Shown: positions 1-6,000, numbered from the stretch's first letter. The stretch is 6,623 nucleotides of DNA from Thermoproteales archaeon (GCA_027068725.1 JAMOMD010000210.1:1-6623), one strand, 5' to 3'. Made by a program: numbers and translations. Notes: generated by a model from the sequence alone, not told the origin.

Positions 1-2
1 AG

Positions 3-1013
3 ATTGGTAGGCAACTTACACTGCAGGCAGACCTTGAGGAACGCATACAGAAGCTTAGACCCTTCCCCGGAGGAGTTAGCATTGGTACACTAGGAGTAAC
101 TGCGGGAACAGCTGGGTGCCTAGTCTATGATAGGAAAACAGGAGAGCCACTACTACTATCGAACAATCACGTTATTGTACTATCATGGTCAGACTGCAGA
201 TATGGAGAACAGGTATTGAAGAGGTACGGTAAGATACCTGTACTTCAGCCCGGTCTATACGACATCTACAATTTTGGTCCCCCGGAGGACGCCATGTCAA
301 TAATGTGCTACGAGGACAACAAGTGCGGTTGCTTGTGCACTACCGATGTTGAGGACATTATCGACAAGTACCTCGTAGGTCACGTACATAGGTACCTTAG
401 GGTCGTGTCACCAAGCGAGGAGGGACAGCCAAACGCTGGCAAGGGTAGGAACCTAATTGATGCTGCAGTTGCTAGACTTGTCAGTCCAGACATAATGAAG
501 CCGGAGGTTCTTGACCTAGGCATACCCGGACCATCAGTACCAGCCGGAGTACACCTCGTCGGCAGGACAGTGCTGAAGTCGGGCAGAACAACAGGACTAA
601 CAGCCGGGACAGTGCGTGCCGTACACGTCGACGTGAAGATCTGGCTAAGCGATACAACGTACGCACTCTTTACTGACCAGATAATGATAGTGTCAACGAC
701 AACACCCTTCGCAAAGGGCGGAGACTCAGGAAGCGTCGTTGTCCTAAACGAGAAGTGGGGAGACGGAACATACAAGACATGTGGACTACTCTTCGCAGGA
801 AGCAACACGAAGATTGACGGAAAGTGGATAGCAGTTGCAAACACTGCAAAACATGTGGAGGAGCTCCTAGACATACGCTTCGGAAGCAAAATAGTTACAG
901 AGGAGGCACACCTAAGAGAGACAGCGAGAAAAGTCGCGAAAGGACTAGGAATAGCCTTGCCCGCCATTGGGCTGACATACCTAACAATAAAAAGGATAGT
1001 GCACAAGCAATAA
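3..1013 (+). CDS. Trypsin-like serine protease with C-terminal membrane anchor (5' end outside window)
   Basis: Likely an endopeptidase of the chymotrypsin/trypsin fold (clan PA). The frame is open from base 3, so the real start lies before the window; a TTG at 216 falls inside the conserved domain and is not the start. Counting from base 3, 336 residues are visible. GGVSIG is at 23-28 and SNNHV carries the catalytic His56. LQPGLYD at 81-87 and NLIDAAVA with Asp153 follow, then SGRTTGLT at 193-200 and GGDSGS with the nucleophile Ser242. These blocks, in this order, are those of the bacterial/archaeal S1-like family that also includes the plant NAL1 domain. The triad is intact. A cysteine cluster (102, 108, 110, 112) precedes the Asp and may form disulfides or bind metal. 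Residues about 314-329 form a hydrophobic helix (IALPAIG) followed by a basic, His-containing end, so the enzyme is probably membrane-anchored. The tail resembles those of four genes downstream, which suggests co-localisation. The substrate is unknown; virion protein processing is a guess. Confidence 0.9.
   Translation: MGRQLTLQADLEERIQKLRPFPGGVSIGTLGVTAGTAGCLVYDRKTGEPLLLSNNHVIVLSWSDCRYGEQVLKRYGKIPVLQPGLYDIYNFGPPEDAMSIMCYEDNKCGCLCTTDVEDIIDKYLVGHVHRYLRVVSPSEEGQPNAGKGRNLIDAAVARLVSPDIMKPEVLDLGIPGPSVPAGVHLVGRTVLKSGRTTGLTAGTVRAVHVDVKIWLSDTTYALFTDQIMIVSTTTPFAKGGDSGSVVVLNEKWGDGTYKTCGLLFAGSNTKIDGKWIAVANTAKHVEELLDIRFGSKIVTEEAHLRETARKVAKGLGIALPAIGLTYLTIKRIVHKQ
986..995 (+). promoter_or_regulatory. TATA-like box for the 1017 gene
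   Basis: The sequence AATAAAAAGG is centred about 27 bases before the ATG at 1017. It lies inside the last codons of the protease gene. The spacing fits an archaeal promoter whose transcript starts at or next to the start codon (leaderless). No Shine-Dalgarno sequence is present before the ATG. Confidence 0.55.
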
Positions 1014-1016
1014 CGT

Positions 1017-1649
1017 ATGAGCAGGAGAGTAGGAACACACCCACCAACACCCCCACACAGACCACAGATAGAGAAGTCACAGCTAGAAATCTTAAGAAGC
1101 AGAGTACACTGGCCATACAGAGCACCAATAAGACAGCCAGTTGACTTCACCCTACCAATACACGCCGTAGGTGACTTCTATGGCACAGCTGGACTACAGA
1201 TAACGAACTTCCCCGGAAGTGCTGGTCCAATAGTCGTTAAGATAGGCAACGAGGAGTATAGAATAGACATTGGCGACACCAAAACAATAATTCTCAAAAG
1301 CGGAGAGATACCACACTGCACAGTCCTCGGACCCGGAGTGGACACTCCAGCAACAGTCACCTTCGAGGAGGAGGGACTCTACAGGATACTCTTCTCAGTC
1401 GGCAGAGTAGAGGGAGGCTACATAAGAGAGCTAGTTCCAGACGACACACTGTTCGTGTATACCTATGCCTCACCAAGATTCTCAAAGCCAGAACACAGAA
1501 AGAAGATTACGCACGCACCAAGAAAGCCAACTGCAGTACCAAGACACAGGTTCAGGGTCAGGGAAGTTGTGAAGTATGCACTACCATCCATTGCAATTGT
1601 TGGAACTGCGGCGTATGGTTTACATAAGGTAATGAGACACCTAGTCTAA
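1017..1649 (+). CDS. Tail-anchored beta-rich protein of unknown function
   Basis: I do not recognise this 210-residue protein. It begins with a basic, proline-rich stretch (residues 3-17). A compact beta-rich domain of alternating hydrophobic residues follows (about 43-152). A basic Pro/Lys/Arg/His-rich stalk runs from about 156 to 186. A single hydrophobic helix (about 187-202, with ALPSIAIVG) and a short tail with two histidines end the protein. There is no N-terminal signal peptide, so the C-terminal helix is the only membrane segment. The ATG is 3 bases after the protease stop and has its own TATA-like box 27 bases upstream. The tail resembles those of the protease and of the genes at 2158 and 4299. 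The probable role is a membrane-attached virion or surface component, possibly a partner or substrate of the adjacent protease; that is inference. Confidence 0.82.
   Translation: MSRRVGTHPPTPPHRPQIEKSQLEILRSRVHWPYRAPIRQPVDFTLPIHAVGDFYGTAGLQITNFPGSAGPIVVKIGNEEYRIDIGDTKTIILKSGEIPHCTVLGPGVDTPATVTFEEEGLYRILFSVGRVEGGYIRELVPDDTLFVYTYASPRFSKPEHRKKITHAPRKPTAVPRHRFRVREVVKYALPSIAIVGTAAYGLHKVMRHLV
1619..1629 (+). promoter_or_regulatory. Weak TATA-like box for the 1649 gene
   Basis: TTTACATAAGG is centred about 25 bases before the ATG at 1649, inside the end of the preceding gene. It is the poorest match of the series. Because the two genes overlap in TAATG, the 1649 gene could instead be translated by coupling from the upstream message. 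Confidence 0.3.
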
Positions 1650-2149
1650 TGAAGACAAAACTAAAACAGAAAAAGACAAGGAAAAAGGAGGAGAAGCCAC
1701 TAAGCTGGTACATTAGGCTAGGCGGAGGCACACTAGTAAGCACATATGGACTAGAGACAGCGCTACAGCTTTTTGCACTTGCCTTCCTGAGGAAGAAGCT
1801 TCTCGAAGCCTTCATGGAGAGCTACGAGGTCTGCACACAGATGGTCAAGACAGGAAGAGACGACGTGCTGTACAGATGCATTGTCGTAAACATGAAGAAT
1901 AGCCCACAGGCAGAAGAAATAGAGCAGATACTTGAAGCACTCGCACTTGCCGGAGGCTTCGGAATACTCACAGCACTGAACGCACTCTACAGCCTAGACA
2001 AAAACGACAGACTAGTAACACTAGCAACAGTCGGCGCAGCAACCGGAACAGCAACAATTTTCAACACTAGGCTACTACTAAACACAATAATTGACAAGCT
2101 AGCCTACAGATGGCTTAGACACATCAAACAAATAAAAGCACGAGCCTGA
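1649..2149 (+). CDS. Small basic membrane protein, function unknown
   Basis: I do not recognise this 166-residue protein. Its N-terminus is extremely basic: about ten Lys/Arg in the first 16 residues, likely cytoplasmic or nucleic-acid facing. Hydrophobic stretches at about 24-47, 95-115 and 122-147 contain Gly/Ala-rich segments (LALAGGFGIL, TVGAATGTATI), which suggests two or three membrane helices. A loop at 62-94 holds two cysteines. The C-terminus is again basic, with no distinct tail anchor of the type seen in the neighbours. Its ATG overlaps the preceding stop by one base (TAATG), which suggests translational coupling. Its position between tail-anchored proteins suggests a membrane component of the same assembly. 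A holin-like or virion membrane role is possible but unsupported. Confidence 0.8.
   Translation: MKTKLKQKKTRKKEEKPLSWYIRLGGGTLVSTYGLETALQLFALAFLRKKLLEAFMESYEVCTQMVKTGRDDVLYRCIVVNMKNSPQAEEIEQILEALALAGGFGILTALNALYSLDKNDRLVTLATVGAATGTATIFNTRLLLNTIIDKLAYRWLRHIKQIKARA
2130..2139 (+). promoter_or_regulatory. TATA-like box for the 2158 gene
   Basis: AAATAAAAGC is centred about 24 bases before the GTG at 2158. It sits in the last codons of the preceding gene. The spacing supports a leaderless transcript and supports the GTG as the true start. Confidence 0.5.
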
Positions 2150-2157
2150 AAATACAC

Positions 2158-2961
2158 GTGGCATACCAATACATTTTCGAACTACTAGACAACACACCAA
2201 ACTACATTGCATATGCCTACCCGATGAACTATGGAAACTTCCTTGCACTATCAAACCCATGGACAGACCCAAGAAAAGCACAGTTCTGCCTTATTTCTCC
2301 AATAACCTGCTTCATAGAGACAACAAGCAGACAGGACAACTCTCTTATAGTAGACGCAACAAGTGACAACTACCCACTATTCAAATACATTAAGGCACTT
2401 GACGTAAATGCGACAGTCAGGTTAACCAATGGGTCGCCGTGGGTGAATTATGGCGCAAACGCGAGCATTACAGGTCTAGTAGGTGTAGCATTTAACATCG
2501 ACAAAAACTACACCATAAGACTCTACTGCACGGACGAGAATGGCAGAGTTCACCTAGTCAAGACCTTCGGACCAGACATCACGGAGCCAATGTACGCCAT
2601 TGGAAAAGCAACAAGTAGGACACTAGTAATGCTTGAGGTTGTGTGCTATGACAAGAACATTATTGGCGCAGTAATGGTAGAGCCAGGAGAAAGTAGACTA
2701 CTCTACGGACCCCTAGTACAGGTACAGGACATAAACGGAAAAGTTATCGGCAACGCCCTACTTGTCGCAGTTACCTTCCTAGGACAGGAAAAAGCACAGA
2801 TATATGTAACATCAAACACGTCACCCATAGACGTAGCAAGACACTTCTACGGCATAGGCAAAATAGTCAAAAAGCTTAGCATGAAGAAGCTTGCAATACC
2901 AGTCGCAATTGGTGGAGCTGCAGTACTAGCGTACGCCTTCTTGAAACATCATGTTGCGTAG
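2158..2961 (+). CDS. Tail-anchored beta-rich protein, paralog-like to the 3443 and 4299 genes
   Basis: This 267-residue protein is of unknown function and starts at GTG, chosen because of the TATA-like box 24 bases upstream. Most of it is predicted beta-rich. A membrane helix at about 245-262 (LAIPVAIGGAAVLAYAF) is preceded by a strongly basic segment (KKLSMKK) and followed by KHHVA. The body shares scattered motifs with the 3443 product: KNYTIRLY against RNLTVNYY, and RLLYG against RLLFG. The N-terminal YIAYAYP region resembles the YTAYILEN region of the 4299 product. There is no signal peptide. Five Asn-X-Ser/Thr sites are present (residues 84, 91, 101, 117, 220), which would matter only if the domain faces outside. 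The gene ends in a 13-base convergent overlap with the minus-strand gene. A repeated virion or surface protein is a plausible but unproven role. Confidence 0.82.
   Translation: MAYQYIFELLDNTPNYIAYAYPMNYGNFLALSNPWTDPRKAQFCLISPITCFIETTSRQDNSLIVDATSDNYPLFKYIKALDVNATVRLTNGSPWVNYGANASITGLVGVAFNIDKNYTIRLYCTDENGRVHLVKTFGPDITEPMYAIGKATSRTLVMLEVVCYDKNIIGAVMVEPGESRLLYGPLVQVQDINGKVIGNALLVAVTFLGQEKAQIYVTSNTSPIDVARHFYGIGKIVKKLSMKKLAIPVAIGGAAVLAYAFLKHHVA
2891..2907 (+). repeat. Direct repeat copy 1 in the tail-anchor coding region
   Basis: The 17-base stretch beginning TTGCAATACCAG matches 4981-4997 at 16 of 17 positions, including 12 identical bases in a row. Both copies encode the start of the hydrophobic tail (AIP and following residues) in the same frame. 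This suggests the tails share a common origin rather than mere convergence. Confidence 0.5.
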
Positions 2962-3431
2962 ATTACTGCTATTCTAAAATCAGTAACTTCAAGCGTCTTA
3001 CCATTAAGGTCTCTTACACCTACCAGAAACACGAAGAAGTGTGGACCCTTCTCAGGTAGCATATATTTTGGATGTGTGAAGAAGTACCTAATGTCAAACT
3101 GCTCATTAAGAGTCGACTGCAGACAAGCATGTGCATGTGCGGGATACACGTACTCGAACCAGAAGCCAAATGCGCTTCCCCTATTTACCTCAACTTTCTC
3201 CCAGTTGAATGGTGCTGTAGGCACTTCAACAATTACCTTGTCTGAGGGACCGTCAACATAGACGAAGCCAATAAACACGTACTTGTCCGTGAACGTCTGC
3301 GTAACATGAAAAACAATGTCCAATTCAAAGAATTTGCCAGCCTTAACACTGTTCTTAGGCGGCAAATCGACAGTAATTATCTCTATGTAGTTTGGAGTTT
3401 CTTGAAGTGTTACAAATTTAGGCACGGACAC
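2949..3431 (-). CDS. Minus-strand Ig-like beta-sandwich protein, function unknown
   Basis: This 160-residue protein is the only gene here on the minus strand. It starts at GTG (3431-3429); a TATA-like box 25 bases upstream on its own strand supports this. The product is rich in aromatic residues and beta strands. The segment VDLPPKNSVKAGKFFELDI resembles the INVEP...VSPGTVLTISF opening of the 6001 product, a pattern common in CARDB/Ig-like sandwich domains. A His/Ala/Cys motif (AHAHAC, 98-103) stands out. There is no signal peptide or membrane helix. Third codon positions are rich in T and poor in A/C compared with the plus-strand genes. Its start lies 11 bases from that of the divergent 3443 gene, and its end overlaps the 2158 gene by 13 bases. 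It may be a soluble partner of the anchored proteins; that is inference. Confidence 0.8.
   Translation of the reverse strand: MSVPKFVTLQETPNYIEIITVDLPPKNSVKAGKFFELDIVFHVTQTFTDKYVFIGFVYVDGPSDKVIVEVPTAPFNWEKVEVNRGSAFGFWFEYVYPAHAHACLQSTLNEQFDIRYFFTHPKYMLPEKGPHFFVFLVGVRDLNGKTLEVTDFRIAVIYAT
3412..3420 (+). promoter_or_regulatory. TATA-like box for the 3443 gene, inside the minus-strand gene
   Basis: ACAAATTTA is centred about 27 bases before the GTG at 3443. It lies within the first codons of the divergent minus-strand gene. Transcription from it would run across the start of that gene in antisense. Confidence 0.4.
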
Positions 3432-3442
3432 GTCTATGTACT

Positions 3443-4297
3443 GTGTCGACTAATAAAAACATGCGAGTACTAGCAAGCCAAATACAGTACACTACAGGAC
3501 AAGTATACACCACGAAAGACTACTCACTGTTCCAAATAATCATGACGGCACAGAAGGCAGTCTTCTACACGCCATTCTTCTCACAGCCCGGAAAGCCACC
3601 AGCACTAAAGGACTGGGCATGCTGCGTCTTCACGTCGCAACTACTTGCGATTCAGCAAGCATGGATAAAGACGAGCAAGCCAGGGAAAGCCGCACTAATA
3701 AACGGAATATTCATCATAGGCGCAGGAAGCGGAGACATCTACATAGACGATGACAATCTACCATTCCTAATCTACGGCAGAAACCAGCAGTGGATTGGAC
3801 TACAGGGAATAATCAACAACACACTAGAAAGAAACCTAACAGTCAACTACTACATCTACGAGAAGAACAGGGTAAAGAAAATACTAACACTCACACGCGA
3901 AGGAAACAAGATAACCCAACCCGAGAGCTATGAGGCTAACCTAGCTGGAAAGACCATCCTAGTAGAAATGACAGACGGCATCAATAGACTACTATTTGGA
4001 CTAAACATACCGGACGATGCCACAAGCGTAATAATTGGCTGGGAGATAGATGAGGAACCTTACGCACCCGGCTACGAGCCATATGTCTTCTACACCACGG
4101 ACAGCCTACAGACGCTGACACAAGCACTAGTCTCAGCAACGAAAACAGTTGAAGTATGTGCAAAAATACTTGTAGAAGCAAAGAGAAAGAACTACCTAAA
4201 ATACATACTTGCTGGACTAGTCGGGGCGGGCGCCGCTGCTGGCACGGTAGTTTTTCTCCATGGATCAACAAGAAAAATGCACGAAATGTATTACTGA
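3443..4297 (+). CDS. Tail-anchored protein, paralog-like to the 2158 and 4299 genes
   Basis: This 284-residue protein is of unknown function. I chose the GTG at 3443 over the ATG at 3461 for two reasons. A TATA-like box lies 27 bases before the GTG, and the resulting N-terminus (MSTNKNMRVL) aligns without gaps to that of the 4299 product (MSVNLRHRVI). The alignment continues as ASQIQYTT against FTSQYYTA. The middle part is beta-rich, with RNLTVNYY and RLLFG matching the 2158 product. A Gly/Ala-rich helix at about 254-272 is preceded by KRKNYLK and followed by HGSTRKMH. This tail lacks the A-[LI]-P proline seen in the other four. Adjacent cysteines occur at 60-61. No signal peptide is visible. 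The gene ends one base before the preferred start of the next gene. Confidence 0.82.
   Translation: MSTNKNMRVLASQIQYTTGQVYTTKDYSLFQIIMTAQKAVFYTPFFSQPGKPPALKDWACCVFTSQLLAIQQAWIKTSKPGKAALINGIFIIGAGSGDIYIDDDNLPFLIYGRNQQWIGLQGIINNTLERNLTVNYYIYEKNRVKKILTLTREGNKITQPESYEANLAGKTILVEMTDGINRLLFGLNIPDDATSVIIGWEIDEEPYAPGYEPYVFYTTDSLQTLTQALVSATKTVEVCAKILVEAKRKNYLKYILAGLVGAGAAAGTVVFLHGSTRKMHEMYY
3452..3460 (-). promoter_or_regulatory. TATA-like box for the minus-strand gene, inside the 3443 gene
   Basis: Read on the minus strand, GTTTTTATT is centred about 25 bases upstream of the GTG at 3431. It overlaps codons 4-6 of the divergent 3443 gene. Together with the box at 3412-3420 it forms two interlocked, face-to-face promoters. 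Confidence 0.5.
4270..4279 (+). promoter_or_regulatory. TATA-like box that decides the start of the 4299 gene
   Basis: AAGAAAAATG is centred about 25 bases before the ATG at 4299. No comparable A/T-rich box lies 25 bases before the alternative ATG at 4260, where the sequence is G/C-rich (about 4224-4240). It therefore favours the downstream start. Confidence 0.45.
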
Positions 4298-4298
4298 C

Positions 4299-5042
4299 AT
4301 GTCAGTTAACCTAAGACACAGGGTAATCTTCACATCACAGTACTACACCGCGTACATACTCGAAAACAAGAAAACACAGCTACTGCTCGCACCCTACCCA
4401 CCCGGAAACCTATACGCAATGCCAGTGCCAAACCACAATGTTGTCACCTACAATGTCAGGGACAGTCAGGCAATAGTCACAGTAACTACAGAAGAAGGCA
4501 CAACAGTGTCCATACTCCTACGCGCGGACAGTCCAGTAATCACACTAACAACTGCGACACCGACAGAGCTTGGTGTTGGTACAGTAGCATTCGCGATAGG
4601 TAACAAGAAGCCAACATACACGACCTACATACTCACAGACGACACAGTACAACAGTACTACACTGGACAACAACTACAGTTCCCAACACTACACCTAGGC
4701 GACGTCATTGGCTTTGTGACCAACATAGACAACGAGTACATTACCGTCGGCACAGTAGTCAAAGACAGGTCAATAATTGCGGGAGTCATACCCATACCAA
4801 TTATACCACTAGTACCAATAACCGTGTGGACAGCAATAATTAAACAGACACCACAAGACGGAAGACTAGACATTGCAGTAGCAGTTGGAAACACACCAGA
4901 CATCTTAAAAACACTAAAACCACAGGCAACACCAACAGCACAACAAGCAAAGAAGGGTAGGGCACTGAAAATTGCCGAAATTGCAATACCAGCCGCAGCA
5001 CTCATCGGAATCGCCGCGTACGTGCTAGCGCACTCACACTAA
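4299..5042 (+). CDS. Tail-anchored beta-rich protein, paralog-like to the 3443 gene
   Basis: This 247-residue protein is of unknown function. The frame also has an ATG at 4260, which would add 13 residues with a CTKC motif and overlap the upstream gene by 38 bases. I prefer 4299 because of the TATA-like box at 4270-4279, the one-base gap to the upstream stop, and the gap-free match of its N-terminus to the 3443 product. The body is Thr/Val/Ile-rich and beta-like, with a proline-studded hydrophobic stretch at 163-174 (VIPIPIIPLVPI). A Pro/Thr/Gln linker (about 203-217) and a basic patch (KKGRALK) lead to the membrane helix at 228-244 (IAIPAAALIGIAAYVLA), ending in HSH. There is no signal peptide and no cysteine. 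A membrane-anchored virion or surface protein is the likely type; the precise role is unknown. Confidence 0.82.
   Translation: MSVNLRHRVIFTSQYYTAYILENKKTQLLLAPYPPGNLYAMPVPNHNVVTYNVRDSQAIVTVTTEEGTTVSILLRADSPVITLTTATPTELGVGTVAFAIGNKKPTYTTYILTDDTVQQYYTGQQLQFPTLHLGDVIGFVTNIDNEYITVGTVVKDRSIIAGVIPIPIIPLVPITVWTAIIKQTPQDGRLDIAVAVGNTPDILKTLKPQATPTAQQAKKGRALKIAEIAIPAAALIGIAAYVLAHSH
4981..4997 (+). repeat. Direct repeat copy 2 in the tail-anchor coding region
   Basis: This copy matches 2891-2907 at 16 of 17 bases and encodes the same part of the tail (AIPA) in the same frame. See the first copy for the interpretation. Confidence 0.5.
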
Positions 5043-5047
5043 AATTG
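5038..5047 (+). promoter_or_regulatory. TATA-like box for the 5068 gene
   Basis: ACTAAAATTG is centred about 26 bases before the ATG at 5068 and overlaps the stop codon of the preceding gene. The 25-base gap between the two genes holds no ribosome-binding site. Confidence 0.45.
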
Positions 5048-5067
5048 GCGTAAACAACACACAAAAC

Positions 5068-5973
5068 ATGGCGAAACTACGCGCAGTAGTCAAAGCAACA
5101 GAACACTACTACACCTATGGAGAAATATTCGACTCACTGCCAAAAGGCACAAAGATAATACTTAACCTAACGAACGAGACTCCAGGAAACCCATACGACC
5201 TAGCCGTGTGGGGCGTAGCAGACAGAAAGCCAAAATGTGGCTACGACTGCCCAAACGTGCCAGTAATACCCGGCAACCCAGCCACAGCAATAAAATTGCA
5301 TAGCAGAAACATACGCGTAACAGACTTCTTCGAAGATGGTTCCTGTGCAACAGAGCCATTCTACATTTATTTCCAGCCTAGCTCACCAATAGAGGGAACA
5401 CCACCCGGCTGGTACATTGAGTGCAGAGTAGTTGACGCAGACTGCAATACCTACGTTCGAGAAGCAGTCTTCCTAGGCTACACATATCAGGCACAGCTAA
5501 CAATAGACCCAGCCCCACCACCTGGAACCTATAGGCTGTATTTTGAGTTGCATGGACAGTTTGGACCATGGTGGTACTGTCTAGCAAGAACAGAGTTCTT
5601 CCTAGTAGTACCTGCAAAGCCACCTTCGAGACTTGAGATAAAGAGCTTCAACCTATATGAAGTACACTTCGTAACTATCATACCTATACTAGAGAAGACT
5701 AGAACACTAAAACCAGGAAAACTCTACGCACCAGGAATATATGCAGAGCTAGATAGTCCACTGCCAAGGGACGGGAACTTCCACATACAGCTCTCCGTGA
5801 CGGTCGACGGCGTTGTACAGAAGCTACTTGACACCTACGTCACGTGGAAAAAAGGTACTAAGACACTGAAGTCACTGCCACTTAACAAGGTCATGTTCAA
5901 GATGCCTGACCTAGGACTAGAACCAGGACAGTACAGTGGCACAGCAGAGCTTGTTGCTGAGCTAACTTACTAA
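5068..5973 (+). CDS. Multi-domain beta-sandwich protein without membrane anchor
   Basis: This 301-residue protein is of unknown function. It looks like two or three consecutive beta-sandwich units: about 1-105, 106-185 and 186-301. The second ends in APPPGTYRLYFEL and the third in PDLGLEPGQYSGTAEL, so each closes with a P-G-x-Y turn and a strand ending in Glu-Leu. The third unit aligns with the 6001 product, whose matching block is PDLHLEPGKY. Six cysteines (57, 61, 93, 119, 126, 171) lie only in the first two units. They could form disulfides, which are common in hyperthermophile proteins, or bind metal. There is no signal peptide and, unlike the genes before it, no hydrophobic tail. It may be a soluble or virion-surface adhesin-like subunit; that is inference from fold type only. 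Confidence 0.85.
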   Translation: MAKLRAVVKATEHYYTYGEIFDSLPKGTKIILNLTNETPGNPYDLAVWGVADRKPKCGYDCPNVPVIPGNPATAIKLHSRNIRVTDFFEDGSCATEPFYIYFQPSSPIEGTPPGWYIECRVVDADCNTYVREAVFLGYTYQAQLTIDPAPPPGTYRLYFELHGQFGPWWYCLARTEFFLVVPAKPPSRLEIKSFNLYEVHFVTIIPILEKTRTLKPGKLYAPGIYAELDSPLPRDGNFHIQLSVTVDGVVQKLLDTYVTWKKGTKTLKSLPLNKVMFKMPDLGLEPGQYSGTAELVAELTY

Positions 5974-5982
5974 TAAAAATTT
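5972..5982 (+). promoter_or_regulatory. TATA-like box for the 6001 gene
   Basis: AATAAAAATTT is centred about 24 bases before the ATG at 6001 and begins inside the stop codon of the previous gene. It is one of the best matches in the window to an archaeal TATA element at leaderless spacing. Confidence 0.6.
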
Positions 5983-6000
5983 GCTTGTTATAGTGTAGAC

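Noticed and set aside
216..218. TTG as start codon of the protease
   Set aside because: The same frame continues upstream with the conserved GGVSIG and SNNHV blocks including the catalytic His, so the gene begins before the window.
824..1144. Plus-strand open frame of 106 codons bridging the protease and the next gene
   Set aside because: It overlaps two better supported genes in another frame and encodes a low-complexity Thr/Asn/Arg-rich product. No TATA-like box at the usual spacing was noted.
380..1150. Long open frame on the minus strand across the protease gene
   Set aside because: It lies antisense to a gene with clear family motifs. Its product is Ser/Cys/Leu-rich without recognisable motifs, as expected for a shadow of biased plus-strand codons.
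3461..3463. ATG as alternative start of the 3443 gene
   Set aside because: The A/T-rich box just before it is too close to serve it, and the six extra residues from the GTG at 3443 match the N-terminus of the 4299 product.
4251..4255. Run of five T as a transcription terminator
   Set aside because: It lies inside the 3443 coding sequence, is short, and has no further T-rich tracts around it.
3981..4271. Minus-strand open frame within the 3443 gene
   Set aside because: It is antisense to a well supported gene, has a low-complexity Leu/Ser/Arg-rich product and no promoter-like signal.
4260..4298. Upstream ATG adding 13 residues with a C-x-x-C motif to the 4299 gene
   Set aside because: There is no TATA-like box at the right distance, it would create a 38-base overlap, and the paralogous 3443 product aligns from the 4299 start. 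The CTKC motif is probably fortuitous.
942..5042. Tails read as sortase or archaeosortase sorting signals (motif, helix, basic end)
   Set aside because: The basic cluster lies mainly before the helix rather than after it, the proline motif is inside the hydrophobic part, and no N-terminal signal peptides are present. A tail-anchor reading fits better.
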